Part shown: piece by piece, positions 32,060-43,511 of the stretch
Layout of the letters: every line of letters starts with the position of its first letter
Position numbering within the stretch: position 1 is the stretch's first letter
Origin: Neoceratodus forsteri
Taxonomy: Eukaryota > Chordata > Ceratodontiformes > Ceratodontidae
DNA length: 64,000 nucleotides
NCBI GenBank assembly: GCA_016271365.2
Contig: CM057456.1
Span: 659,087,501 to 659,151,500 of the forward strand
Direction of reading: 5' to 3'
Position numbers and translations under genes: made by a program
The notes under the pieces: generated by a model
Told to the model about the DNA's origin: nothing
Seen by the model: the letters and a program-made list of their open reading frames with translations, nothing else
Databases searched by the model: none

Positions 32060-33734
32060 GGCATCATCCAGATTCCTTTTTGTGGTCAGAAAATAGATCC
32101 TGCGTTTGGTGATGAATGACTTTAAGAACTATGTAGATAAATTTGCTTTGACATAGTAACTGTGTACATAAATGGATTTATGTACACAATGACTAACATA
32201 AACAGATTTATCAGACGCTTTTTATACAGACACCTGTTGCATAAATGCAGTTAAATCACTACACAGTATTTTATGACAAATGAAACATTTTCATTTAACC
32301 ATTAATTGTCACAGATGTCACAATGCTGTGGGATATGGGGGGGAAGAGGGGGGTGCTAGCCAGGGTGTTTGTTGTTGTTGCTGATGTTTATTCTTGTTTT
32401 GTGAGGATGGGGGAGTTTGGGGGAGGCTTCATAGAGTGGGTGGGTTGTTCCTGTTTGTATCTTGTTATTGTTTTGCTTTGTATCTGTGCATTGTTTTGGC
32501 TGCACTTTCCAGAAACTTTATAAAAAAAAATTTCATTCAACCAGAATAAATCTCATTAGAAAATGTTTCAGCATTAACTCCGACTTGACTAAGCATAGAG
32601 TGACTATTATAGAATTACGTCTATGTTTTGAGCATGTGATGAGACATGTCAGTATACTATTTACCTGTTTATCTTAAAGCACCATATTAATTTGCAGGAG
32701 TAAAAATGTAGCCTAACATAGATCATAACATGCATCGTAGTGGGTTGATGGTGGGGGGGACAGAGGGGCTGTGGGCTTTGCAGATTGTGGTGCTGTACCC
32801 AGTTTCTGTGCTGTTTGGTGAGACATGCTGGCTTACAAGATAGGTCCACTTCTTGGGTGGTGGGTGCAAGGACAGACATTGCAACAAGCACAGGTGGGCT
32901 CAACCCTGACAGCCACCACATAGGTAGCCAGCTTTTACATGCATGTGAATGGTAATTGTGGGGGGGGGGTAGGGATGTCATTTGTGGGTGTAACATCTTT
33001 TAGCACTGCCACTGTCAGCTCATACCCAAATTCCTATGTTGAGTCCGGCTGCCTTCTGTCCAAATGAATATGTGAGCTGGTTATCTATGGTGCAGATTTC
33101 TTGACTGATCACTCCTGTTACACTTGAAGTGCCTGTCCCTGGTCCCGTCTCCCCCTCAAGTGGTCTCATTCTGTGATCATTATGCAAACTGCTCCCTCTC
33201 TGGGTGACGTATGCATCCAGTATGCTGTATGTTGCAGGGAGCCTAGTGCATTCTTTTCCCATCTCCCCATGGCCTGTACTGCATGTGACATTGTAGTACC
33301 CACTAGTATCCAGTGACACCAATAACTGTGGCACTGAAGAACCATCTAATAATATGACCCATTGCATTTTACTATTTGACATTCTCATATGATACTAGGG
33401 TTATTGAAGTACTCAGCACAAATTCTGTTACTCTACATTATAAAAAGGGTCTGAGAAACAGAGCTTTCTGATTCACTGTAAGCATTCTATCAGCCTTATG
33501 TAAATCTTTTATTAACAGATTCACAGAAATTTGGCAGCAGAAAAGGACCACACCGGCCCCCTAGGCTGCCCTTATATACACCCCTTCTCCCCCTCCTCTT
33601 TTTACTGGCTCAGAACTTTTCCCCCTCCTCCCAACCCCATATGTCTCTCCCATGCCCTCTTGAATCCCTCACTGTTTCAGATCCAGACATGCATGTGGAG
33701 ACTAATCATAGGCTGAACAATGTTTAATACTGTT
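32060..33734. other. Upstream side of the Crypton; no gene recognised
   Basis: Several anonymous frames, including a 122-codon minus-strand frame at 33,020-33,388 without a recognisable domain. A TATATAAG sequence on the minus strand (33,571-33,578), preceded by purine-rich sequence, could be a promoter for minus-strand transcripts, but this rests on the motif alone. Confidence 0.35.
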
Positions 33735-33945
33735 TAAAAAACTTCTGCTATTATAATAGCAGTAAGGCACTCCCATGGGTTATGTTAATGGTCAGTTAAT
33801 CACACTCCTGGAGCATGTGGCACTCAGCTATGCCTTGTGCAACATTATACAATGGCAGGAAAGAATCCTAGCCTCTGATTGGTCAGTGTATGCCTGAGAC
33901 AGTGATGTTATTACACAATAACATCACTGTATGGATGAGCATATG
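33735..33945. repeat. Foldback MITE M1, copy 1
   Basis: Contains ATTATACAATGGCAGGAAAG, CCTCTGATTGGTCAG and the perfect palindrome ACAGTGATGTTATT-ACAC-AATAACATCACTGT (33,899-33,930). The same order occurs on the other strand at 44,880-44,970. Confidence 0.75.
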
Positions 33946-34059
33946 CTTGAGCTATTTTTTTTAAGAAACAAAGATATACTGCCACACTAAAAATCTACTA
34001 AAAACAGTTTTTTAAATGTTTTTTATTTTGTATAACAATGAGCCATTGTATAATAGCAA

Positions 34060-34210
34060 TAAGGCACCCCAGTGTGTGTGTTATTGTGTAATAACATCAC
34101 TCCTGGGGTGGTGGGAGCACTCGGCTTTGCCTCGTGCTTCAACCCCACCCCAGGAGTGACGTTATCACACAATAACACACACCCTTTCGTGCCTTATTGC
34201 TTAATTACAC
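34060..34210. repeat. Foldback MITE with ACTCGGC loop
   Basis: GCAATAAGGCACCCCAGTG...TTATTGTGTAATAACRTCACTCCTGGGGTGG pairs with its complement ending CGTGCCTTATTGC. The loop holds GAGCACTCGGCTTTGCCTCG. Arms are about 65 bp with a few mismatches. Confidence 0.85.
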
Positions 34211-34479
34211 CCCTAGAGGGTGATTAACAGACCATTAACATAACTACTAGTCATGCCTTATTGCTTAATTGAGCTTTGTTGTATTGTTTGTTTGTTTGTG
34301 TTTGGAATATCAGGTCCCATATGTAGCATATTTTAAACTAATATGCCAGTTTCTAGTGTTTTGTTACTGTGTCAGTTTTTGTACCTGAGTTTGATATATA
34401 CGTTAGAATTTTTTTTTAGATTTTAGACAAAATGTATATGATGATTATAATATATGTCCATCTCTTCTTAATTTTTTTT

Positions 34480-35330
34480 TTGTTTGTTTTGCAGGAAACC
34501 AATTGTACCTGTCAAGTGTTGTTACATTACATTGCTCTCTACAAGTTGTCCTGTCCCAGATCAAATGTAAATAATGCAGCAAGCCTGTAAAAAAAGCATT
34601 TGGGCCATACTGCACCGTGCCAGGTTACAATAATACATATACAAGGAATCCCTCCTTATGCTTTCACCATTTACTATCTGGAAATCCAGAATTACTCAAC
34701 AAGTGGATAAGTGTATTACCAATTGAAAAATATGACTCCACTGTAAAGAGATTCGTATGCAGTACTAATGTCCGTGACTAAGACTATGTCAGAAAGGGAG
34801 TATTTGGCAGCCGTGGAGTGTTCTGACTTCTAATGGCTGACAGACTAAAGACAAATGCTGTCCCATTTTTTAATACACATACTGTAACAACAGAAATTGG
34901 TGATGCTATGACTGCCAATGTCTAGCATCCATGAAACAGAGAGCCACTGACCTATGTCAAGAAATAACCCACTGTGACACAATGACTGAACATCAGGTAC
35001 ATCAAGTTATGGTAATCTGTTATCATGATAAGACATAACTTTCTTCATAATGAAAAAGAATAAAACAAATCATTACAGTTATGTTTATTTTGAACAACTT
35101 ACTTGTACATACAAAACATACATAAAAGTATGTGATATTATCTGTTGATAACGTTTATTGTTCCTTTATAGGATGCTGCGGAGACAGGTGCAAATATAAA
35201 CCCACAAAATTCCTTTTTTGATGCAGAGAACACAGACCACAGTTTGACTTTCATGGCTGAATGTAACTTGCGTGATGAACATCATACTACAATAGAAATG
35301 TCTGAGCAGAGACACATGTAAACTTCAAAC
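34480..35330 (+). pseudogene. THAP-domain exon remnant (probable transposase N-terminus)
   Basis: After a polypyrimidine tract and acceptor TTTTGCAG (ending 34,496) the sequence encodes a decayed THAP zinc-finger: PYCTVPGYNN (the second Cys changed to Tyr by one transition), FHHLLSGNPELLNKWISVLP, RFVCSTNV, DYVRKGVFGSRGV and LKTNAVPFF. The expected order C..C, F..P, W, C..H, DY, AVP is retained. There are in-frame stops (after VRD and before LLMAD). THAP domains bind DNA and occur in P-element and Kolobok transposases and in host genes. A possible downstream exon follows an acceptor at about 35,171 and ends at a stop near 35,320. No catalytic domain recognised. Confidence 0.72.
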
Positions 35331-35694
35331 AACGCTGATAAAGAGATACGTTTCTTTACAGTCCATTGTTTTTGGTTTTCACAATCTTATATGTTGCTAC
35401 CACTGAGAGCACGGGGTGCACCCCTTTGAGTCATAGAGGGGAAGTTTCCAAAACAGTACTACTTAAGCAATCAGTTGTGGCCAGGTCTATGCTAATGGGA
35501 TATTAATCACCCTTTAGGACTGCTGTAATGTTACACAAGGCATAATCGAGTGTCACATGCACTTACTGTATAGGGTGATTGCCTGACTATTTACATAACC
35601 CCTTGGAGTCCCATATTGATATCATAATAAAAAATATTTTTTAAATGTTAGTCATTGTTTAGCATATGATTATGCTCCACATGTCTGCTGATTA

Positions 35695-35885
35695 AGCAGT
35701 AAGCCATGACAGGGTGTGTTTTTTTTAAATTAAGCAATAATGCACGACAGGGTGTGTGTCATGCTGGGATGACATCATGACTGGGGTGGTTGGGCATAAG
35801 GCCGCAGGCCGAGTGCGACCAACCACCCTAGAAGTGATGTTATCCCAGCACGACATCAACCCAGGGGTGCATTACTAGCTATTAT
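35695..35885. repeat. Foldback MITE with GGCCGCAGGCCGAGTGC loop
   Basis: The left arm has GTGTCATGCTGGGATGACATC and GGGGTGGTTGG; the right arm has CCAACCACCCTAGAAGTGA and TTATCCCAGCACGACATCA. The loop is a G/C-rich ACTCGG-type sequence. A partial second copy of the left end sits at 35,695-35,725. Confidence 0.82.
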
Positions 35886-36177
35886 AATAACTGTCTCTTC
35901 CTTTACCATTAAACAACTACATGCTATTTTGCCATAATAAAGGAGTGTTTAATACAGTAAACATGCGCACAGTTTCTCTCACTCTGCGCATGCACTCACT
36001 GCAGCTCTTCCTCCCAGACCACTCATCAACTCATCTTTCCTCCAGAGTTAGAACCGCCATTAGAACTTGGTGTTAAGTGACCACCAAAAAAAAATCAACA
36101 CATTTTAATTAACTTAATAAAAGCGACTGGAGACCACGCACTGGAACCTAAGCAGACCGTTGGCCACAGAAGAACTT
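35886..36177. other. Short unassigned spacer
   Basis: No gene seen between the foldback MITEs. Confidence 0.4.
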
Positions 36178-36402
36178 TTATTTTATTTTATATAATTCTC
36201 TGGTCAAAGAAGATCCAGAAATTTACAAATAAAATAAAATATTGTAGTGTGTAAAACCCCAAGTTACACACACTCAATTTTAGATGTTTTAATAAGCCCC
36301 TCAAGCTTTGCACTCAGGGTTTATGTAGCATCTAACACCGCGGGGGTGGGGGTTGTAAACTTCTCATTACACACTCAACCCCATACTTTATTCTATATAT
36401 AC
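36178..36402. repeat. Palindromic MITE family M2, copy 3
   Basis: TTTTATATAATTCTCTGGTC with a complementary TTTACAAATAAAATAAAAT, then the hairpin around CTCAAGCTTTGCACTCAGGG and GTTTATGTAGCATCTAACAC, matching copies at 27.3 and 27.9 kb. Confidence 0.7.
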
Positions 36403-37332
36403 AGTGGCTCATTTATGATAATAAAAAAGAGATTAAAAAGTATTGTTTAGCAGATTTTTAATTGATTTATTAATTAGGAGGTATACAAAAGAAAACAAAT
36501 TCCCTTTTGGCCAGTAGGTGGTGCTGCTGGTAAATGAGTGGCTCTGTGTTTTCATCTGACTGCTCTGTACACACAATTTTTGGTTTGTGTTGCAGGTCTC
36601 CCCTTTACTTTTGCTTTCCCTTGCTGTGTGTCAAATCAGTTCCCCCTCGCAGTCCATTGTGTCCATGAACTTGAATTCAATCAGTTCCACTGCCTGCCCT
36701 GGGACATGGTGCCTTGTGTGACTGAAAGACAGAAATTGGGACAGCTGAGGAGACTAGGGTCACTTCAAGTTTTCCAAGATGGGTCGGGTAAGTGGATGGT
36801 AGCTTGTACAAAGTAAATGTTTTTGTTTGTTTTTTTTGTAAGGGGAAATTGTGTTTTTTGGGGTCTGGAAGCAGAAAAAAGAACATAAATGTGCTAGATA
36901 AAGATAGCTGTTGTGAACGGAGTTGTGGCTTGCAAGTGAGTCCAAGTGCATGTCTGTGATTGCGCTCGTAGTAGGGTTTTAGGAAAAAAATCTGATTTGT
37001 CTGTGGGACCATTTTTACGGCTGCAGGCGGAGCCTACAGACATTTTCTGATTGATCGTAGCTTACAAAAACAGCTGATCGTGGAACCTTCCGTTGGTAAT
37101 TTGGAAATATCCTTCCAAAGGTCCAGTGGAACTTGGAAACCCTCCGCCACAATCGGCCACTACCGAATAACAGCCGCACTATTTTTCACTATTACTTCCG
37201 CATCCGCTCGCATGCACAGTTCCACTGGTGCCATCATGTTGTGAATGGCAGAATGCCATTCACCGCAACTATGCATGCGTGAGTGCCGCACATGCACAGT
37301 TGCATCTCCGCTGCCAACACCGGAACAAAGAA
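36403..37332. other. Unassigned stretch left of DIRS copy C
   Basis: Short frames only, none with a recognised domain. A small inverted repeat, GTGAATGGCA/TGCCATTCAC, lies near 37,240. It is part of the left target flank of copy C. Confidence 0.4.
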
Positions 37333-37804
37333 TTCTTACGCCAGTAATGCTCAGTATATTCTTAACTTTATGCAGTAAGCCTGTAGGGTTGGACTGCCCG
37401 GAGAGATGGAACACATGCAAATGATGGAACACTTTGCACGTGAGCATCTTTCAAGCACTGCCTCTACTAACTGCCTGTGTTTTAACCTCTTCAGATGTTT
37501 CTCTCCGCCTGAAAAGTATGGTCGCTCCAAGTCTCGTTCGTCCACTTTCTCCTGCGTGAAGAAAACATCAGATACTGTATAAGTATACCTTTTCGTTTTC
37601 ATTTACTGCCTCTACTATTTGTTTGTCTAGATAATCTTATTTACGTTAAAATTGTTGTTTTTCTCGGTTCCTCTCGGATCGGTATAACCGTGGGGGAACT
37701 GGGTTAGTTTTATATTAAAATCTGGGTTCTCTGACTAAAGAACCACCTATATTCTTTTTATTTGACTAAAATTGTTAAAATTTTAAACCGATAAATCTTG
37801 GTTA

Positions 37805-39934
37805 TTGAACCGCTATCTCGGTTCCGATTTGAACAAACGGTCCGGTTTCTTTGGTTCATCTTCGGTTCCTGAAACCGTTAAAAAAAACAACAACAACAAA
37901 AAAAAACCTTGGTTTTTTTTCTTAGCAGTTGCAAAAATTTTGAATATATTAGAAAAACCCAAAAAGAAAACCAGTGAGCCCAGTTTCAAAAACTGTACCC
38001 GATGTGGAGAGGTCTTTGCAAAGACAGACAAACACACACTTTGTGTAGTTTGTCTGGGCTTTGACCACTTAAATGAGGAATGTGCAGTATGTAAGACATT
38101 CCCTGAGAAAACTGTTGAAAAACACCTTGAAAGGCTAAAGAAGAAAATTCCTAGGGGTCCTTCTAGCTCTGACCAGCCGATACCCCTAAGCGGTGTGTCT
38201 GAACCCACACTTTCTTCAGTTCCTGCTACTGACACGGGCACAAAGGGAACTACAAGATCAATTGAACCGGCTGACTCCCCAGTTCCTGCAAAAAAAAGAA
38301 AGAAATTAAAACACACAGAACCCTCGCCTGTCAAACCGGGGACTTCTGTGACTACTTTGCCTGTACCTACAGCCCAAGAGATTGCTCAGGCTTTTAAAAT
38401 CATTCAGTCCTTACGGGCAATAGTCCCTCCTCAACAGCCTCCTGCCCCCCCGGGTCCCTAGGTTGGCAGCAACGTGCATTCTCTTCCCCTACAAAGTGGG
38501 GAAACATTAGATGATTATTATGATGAGGAGGAGGGACCAATAGAACCAGAAGTGTCCCCTGAACAGGACTTTGGTTCTCCCCCAAGGGTGTCTGAGGATT
38601 TTTCATCCCACTTCACCTTTGTAAGAAGGATGGCAGATGCCCTTGACATCTCCACCCCTGAGCAAATTGAAGATGAGGAGGAGGTGGCGTACTTAGAAAT
38701 GATGGGGTTAACACCCACAAAGGCTCTCCTCCTCCCTGTCTATAAATTCTTTAAAAAGGATGCTCTAAAGATTTTACAGTCACCAAATTCCACCCCTCCT
38801 ATAGACAGGAGGATGGATAAGAAGTACTAGCTGGAACTTCTCCCTCCCCGACCACCAGGGGGTTATACAGCATGCTGCCTGTGACAAGGCTAGGGTCCCT
38901 CTGTCCTCACACCCTCTGGACAATGACTCTAGGAAAATTGAAAGTATGGCCAAAAAAGGGTACCTGTCAGCCTCTTTGGCTATGCGTCAGGCTACCTTCC
39001 AGACGTATGTTGCCCAGTACCAAAAATCCCTGTGGCAGTCAGTCCTGGCCATGTCCCAGAAAACTCCCTTGCCTTTGTCAGATGACCTAGCTGAAACTGC
39101 CAGGTTTGGGTTGGAAGCAGCTGAGTACCAGTTCCAAATGGCTGCTGACACTAATGATACTGCAGCCAGATGGATGGCAAACACAGTGGCACAGAGGAGG
39201 TTTGCTTGGCTTAGGGCCACAAACCTTACTCAGGATACACAACTAAAGGCCTTGGATTTTACCCTAGAAGGAAATCCTCTCTTTGGGGAGTCAACTGTAG
39301 CATATACAGTAGTAGCGCTGAATTTGTCAAGCAATTTTGTGAGATTCCCTATTATATACTATATAGTAAGCTGTTGGTTAACTAGGATCTGCAGCTTATC
39401 TGTTAGGTAGGTAAATGGGCAGACTAGGTGGGCCAAGCGGTCCTCATCTGCCATCAGAGTCTATGTTTTTATTTATCCTTCACTAAATTTAAGGAAAAAG
39501 AATCTTCTAAATTTCTTTTTGTTAAACCTACAGAAAGAGGCAAGTTCCTATTAAAATACTTCAGTACCATCTAGTAGATTTTCAACTGCACTGTCAGATG
39601 AGAGCACCCTCTTCGTGTAGCAGTGAACACACTAACAAAAAAAAAAAAATCCTTAACAAAGAGTTTCACAATTCTCAATAAGGATTTTTAAAAATCCTTA
39701 AAAATCCCTTGACTAATTCGGTGCTACTACCGTTTGAAGAAGGTGGATGAGTATAAAGCCACTTACAGAAGCAACTCTGCTAAAGACAGAGCTTCTACAT
39801 CCACCAGGCCTTATGGAAGGGGAGGCCGGGGCAGGTCCTTTTACACCAGGCCCTTCTTCCAACATGTGGCATTACCCCAGTACCAGCAGTACCCACAGCA
39901 GGGTTACTCTAGGGGCAGAAGGGGCTCAAGGTGA
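37805..39934 (+). pseudogene. DIRS gag-like protein, copy C (interrupted)
   Basis: Frame pieces at 37,805-38,461, 38,474-38,830, 38,946-39,299 and 39,736-39,934. The Cys/His motif CTRCGEVFAKTDKH followed by CVVCLGFDHLNEECAVC matches the family-A gag. PTAQEIAQAFKIIQSL and MAKKGYLSASLAMRQ are shared with A2. The frame breaks at LFGESTV (39,296) and its continuation KKVDEYKATYRS resumes at 39,736 after an inserted segment. The C-terminal tail is Arg/Gly/Tyr-rich, consistent with nucleic-acid binding (inference). Stop and frame changes near 38,460 and 38,830 disable it. Confidence 0.83.
39300..39735 (+). mobile_element. Insertion in DIRS C gag, including a LINE 3' tail
   Basis: About 440 bp that separate two halves of a gag frame continuous in copy A2. 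Positions about 39,390-39,475 read GGGCAGACTAGGTGGGCCAA, CATCTGCCATCAGAGTCTAT and TTTTTATTTAT, which resembles the 3' end of vertebrate L2/CR1-type LINEs. The remainder (39,480-39,735) is unrecognised and ends with the hairpin AAGGATTTTTAAAAATCCTT. No clean target duplication was found, so more than one event is likely. Confidence 0.6.
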
Positions 39935-41848
39935 GGGTCTCATACCCAGTCTCGGCCACAAACTAAACAGCTTTCTTCCCACCTGTCAGGGGCAGACTCT
40001 CCCACTTTCTCCAAAATTGGCTGAAAATCACCACATACAAGTGGGTGTTGGAGGTCGTGGGACAGGGTCTGTCTCTGAGATTCAAGCCATTTCCCTTTCA
40101 AAAATCCAGAGCATTCAGCTCTCCTTCCCTAGCAGAAGAAGTGCTCTTGGAGGCAGAGGTTCGAAACTTACAGCAGTTAAAAGCAGTGAAACTAGTCCCA
40201 AAAAGTAAAGGGCTTCTATTCCAGATACTTCCTGACCACAAAGAAAAGTGGGGAGTGGTGGCCTATACTGGATTTAAGAGCTTTAAACAAGTTCTTAAGA
40301 AAACCAAAGTTCAGGATGGTAACTTCGGCCCTGATCCTGCCAACACTTCAGAAAGCAGACTGGTGGGCATCACTGGACTTGAAAGATGCATATTTTCACA
40401 TCCCCATAAAAGAGTCTAACAGAAAATACCTCAGATTCAGGCTCTCTTCAGGTCACTACCAATTTTCAACCTTGTCTTTTGGCCTTTCTTCGGCCCCAAA
40501 GGTATTCACAAAGTGCCTGGCAGCTGTAGTGGCACATCTTCGCAGACAAGAAATATCTGTTTTCCCTTACCTGGACGACTGGTTGGTCGTAGGAAAATTT
40601 TCCCTACAGGTGCAGCAAGACCTGAAGGTCACTCAGGACCTCCTGGAGTCCCTCAGATTTCTAATCAATCACAAAAAGTTCATTTTCACTCCTACATAAG
40701 TGTTGCAGTTCATAGGAGCAGAAATCAATACCCTACAGGCCAAAGCATATCTGCCCATTGGAAGGGTAAAAAACATTCAGATAACAGCAAACTCTTTCAA
40801 GCTCCACAATTCAAAAACTGCAAGACAGTTTCTTCAGCTATTGGGCTACATGGCTACATCCACAGGCACAGTCCTGGGTGCCAGGTTTCACATGAGGGAC
40901 ATTCAGTTCCACCTCAGGTACCTCTGGTGCCAAAGAAAAGATTCTTTCTCAAAGCTTTTCCCAGTAACAAGGTCACTGCTACAGGCTGTCTGGTGGTGGA
41001 AGGAGGAATCCAACTTAAGGCAAGGAGTTCCCTTTCAAAAAGAGAATCCTTCAGTGATCCTCACAACAGATGCATCCCTCTTGGGCTGGGGCACCCATAT
41101 AGGGGATCACACAACTCAGGGCACTTGGTCAGCCTCAGAGTCTCTTCAGCACATAAATCTCCTGGAACTCAGAGCAGTGCTGCTGGCTCTAAAAACCTTT
41201 GCTCATCTAGTCAAGGGCAAGGTGGTGCAGGTTAGAACAGACAATACCACCGCAGTGTATTACATTAACAAGCAGGGAGGCACAAGGCCAGGCCCCCTCT
41301 GCTTGGAGGCCATAAGGATTTGGACTCTGGCCTATTCATTAGAAGTGTATCTGCAAGTAATTCACTTGCCAGGGAAGGACAATACCCTGGCAGATGCCTT
41401 GAGTCGAATAAACCAGGCCCATCATGAGTGGATCCTAAACAGGCAGATGGTACAAGTTATTTTCAGAAGGTGGGATACTCCAGAGGTGGACTTGTTTACA
41501 TCCCACCAGAACCACCACCTGCCACAGTATTGTTGCAGACCTCCAGATCAGGGAACCTTCCCTCTGGATGCCCTCAGTCTGGATTGGTCAGGGAGGTTCC
41601 TCTATGCTTTCCGTCCTTTCCCTCTCATTTACAGAGTACTGATCAAGCTCAGATCCCATACAGCATCTCTGATCTTGATAGCTCCAGACTTGCCGAGGCA
41701 GCCATGGTACTCTCTTTTGCTCTCAATGTCTGTTGTGAATCCAATACATCTTCCTTGGAGGCACAACCTATTGACCTCTAATCAGGGAACCTTATTGTAC
41801 CCAAACCTCAAGTCTCTCAATCTCAAGGCTTGGCTCTTGAAGACTTAG
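39930..41848 (+). pseudogene. DIRS reverse transcriptase / RNase H, copy C
   Basis: The N-terminal frame is broken up to about 40,315. From 40,316 it is open with WWASLDLKDAYFHIPI, FGLSSAPKVFTKCLAAVVAH and the catalytic box YLDDW (YLDD codons 40,568-40,579). A TAA at about 40,697 interrupts the frame, which is otherwise open from 40,700 to 41,848. It contains the RNase H blocks TTDASLLGWGTH, INLLELRAVLLAL and RTDNTTAVYYINKQGG, then the C-terminal connection region. It is one of the more intact polymerases in the window, apart from one nonsense codon and N-terminal damage. Confidence 0.92.
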
Positions 41849-41849
41849 A

Positions 41850-42886
41850 ATACACTGATTTAAAACTTTCTGAACCTGTCATAAATATTCTAAGAGGTTA
41901 CAGAAAACCCTCAACTACAAAGAATTATTCTTACAAATGGAAGAGATTTTCTATCTGGTGTTCGGGCAAGACTGTGGTTCCAGCCCAAGTTGGCTTATCA
42001 GAGGTATTGGAGTATCTCACTCACTTACACTCCCTGGGTCTACAGTCCAGTTCTTTGAGGGTCCACCTTGCAGCAGTGTCTGCTTACCTCGCTGCTGGGA
42101 AAAAGGTGACATTGGCTTCTAACATTATTTTCAAAAGGTTCTTTAAGGGCTTGAATCATCTGCATTCTCCTCACAGGCCACCAGTCCCAGTTTGGGATCT
42201 GCATGTGTGTGTAGCTAAGCTGATGACTGCCACCTTCGAGCCCATGGCCACAGCACACCTTAAATATGTCACTTGGAAAACAGTTTTCCTAGTGGCAGTG
42301 ACTTCTGCAAGATGAATCAGTGAGCTTCAAGCTCCCTGTATTGATCAGGACTATATCTCCTTTCACAGGGACAAAGTAGTCCTCAGAACAAACAGGAAGT
42401 TTCTCCCCAAGGTAGTTTCTGATTTTCATTTAAATCAATCTGTCACCCTACCTGTCTTTTTCACTGAGCACTCCACTTCTGGTGAAAGGAGACTGCACAG
42501 TTTAGATGTGAAGAGGGCCCTTAGTTATTACATGGCAGCCACTAAGGCTCTTAGACAGGACAGAAATTTCTGACCTATGGGGATGTGGGAAAAGGAATCT
42601 AGCCTCAAAAAGATCTATTTCTCATTGGATAGTCCAGTGTATTCAATTCTGTTACACTAGTGCTGGCAGAGAGCCCCCACCAGGATTAAGGGCTTATTCT
42701 ACAAGAGGGACAGCTGCTACTCTAGCAGCAGCCAGGGATGTCCCGTTAGTGGATATATGTAAAGCAGCTACCTGGAAAACAGTACACACCTTTACGAAGC
42801 ACTACAACCTGGATATTTTATCCAGAAGTGATGCTAGGTTTGGCACAGCAGTCCTGCAAAGTCTGTTTCCAAAATAAAGCTCTGTG
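41850..42886 (+). pseudogene. DIRS tyrosine recombinase, copy C
   Basis: Open from about 41,830 to 42,312. It then hits TGA at 42,313-42,315, exactly at the catalytic Arg position (SAR-stop-ISEL), as expected from CGA to TGA decay. Further on, the HxxR box reads YSTRGTAAT, so the His is Tyr (near 42,695). The Tyr in FTKHYNLD near 42,800 remains. A frame change lies near 42,560. It ends in TAA next to 42,876. Two active-site losses make it inactive. Confidence 0.9.
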
Positions 42887-42917
42887 CCCAGCTCCAGGGA
42901 TACTGCTTGGTAGTCTG

Positions 42918-43018
42918 CATAAAGGTAAGAATATACTGAACATTACTGGGGTTATAAGAAAAAATGACTTACCATAGTAATTGTGTTTCTTCCTAGTGAT
43001 GCTCAGATATTCTTAATT
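42918..43018 (+). repeat. Internal complementary region of DIRS copy C
   Basis: The left half (GCATAAAGGTAAGAATATAC to TTATAAGAA) is the reverse complement of the 5' end at 37,333-37,375. The right half (GACTTACCATAGTAATTGTG to CTCAGATATTCTTAAT) is the reverse complement of the 3' end at 43,455-43,511. Confidence 0.88.
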
Positions 43019-43317
43019 TCCCTCCCTACCTCCCCTTCCAGAACTTCAGCCTCTGCACTCAGCATGCAGTTGCCACTTATCACTTTACACCCTTGGGGGA
43101 ACTTTATCCTCTGTACCTGTACAAGCAGGTGAACAGAGCTCATTGTGTTTATTTTTGGTAAATTTTTCATGCACATTGTTGTAACTTATTTAAACTTTTT
43201 TCCCCCAGTTGGAGGATTATTTTTAGTAAAATCCAGATTATTGGGTAACCCCAATTTTAATGATAAGAATTTCTTAGTATTATTACACTATCCTGAGCCA
43301 TCTTTGCAGGCTCCTTT

Positions 43318-43511
43318 GTAAAATCTGAAGAGGTTAGAACACAGGCAGTTAATAGAGGCAGTGTTCGAAAGATGTTCACGTCTAAAGTGTTCTATCATTT
43401 GCATGTGTTCCATCTCTCCAGGCAGTCCAGCCCTACAGGCTTACTGCATAAAGTTAAGAATATCTGAGTACCACTGGGAAGAAACACAATTACTATGGTA
43501 AGTAATTTTTC
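43318..43511 (+). repeat. 3' terminal complementary repeat of DIRS copy C
   Basis: Contains the complement of the 5' leader (CTGAAGAGGTTAGAACACAG against CTGTGTTTTAACCTCTTCAG) and the outer end ACTATGGTAAGTAATTTTTC. It ends in TTC like copies A1 and A3. Confidence 0.88.

Larger units (their letters stand above)
37333..43511 (+). mobile_element. DIRS retrotransposon copy C (both ends present)
   Basis: The only DIRS here with both termini, 6.18 kb including a ~440-bp insertion. The left end begins TTCTTACGCCAGTAATGC at 37,333. The 5' region (37,350-37,500) is the reverse complement of the 3' region (43,318-43,470), for example GCCTGTAGGGTTGGACTGCC against its complement. The internal complementary region at about 42,920-43,015 joins complements of both ends. 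The right end is TTC at 43,509-43,511. The genes gag, RT-RNase H and recombinase are all present but mutated. It is related to family A but with different termini, so it is a third lineage. Confidence 0.93.

Noticed and set aside
33571..33578. TATATAAG as a promoter for the Crypton or the 33-kb frames
   Set aside because: A single short motif in AT-variable DNA about 1.5 kb from the Crypton start; no initiator or transcript evidence. Mentioned only as a possibility.
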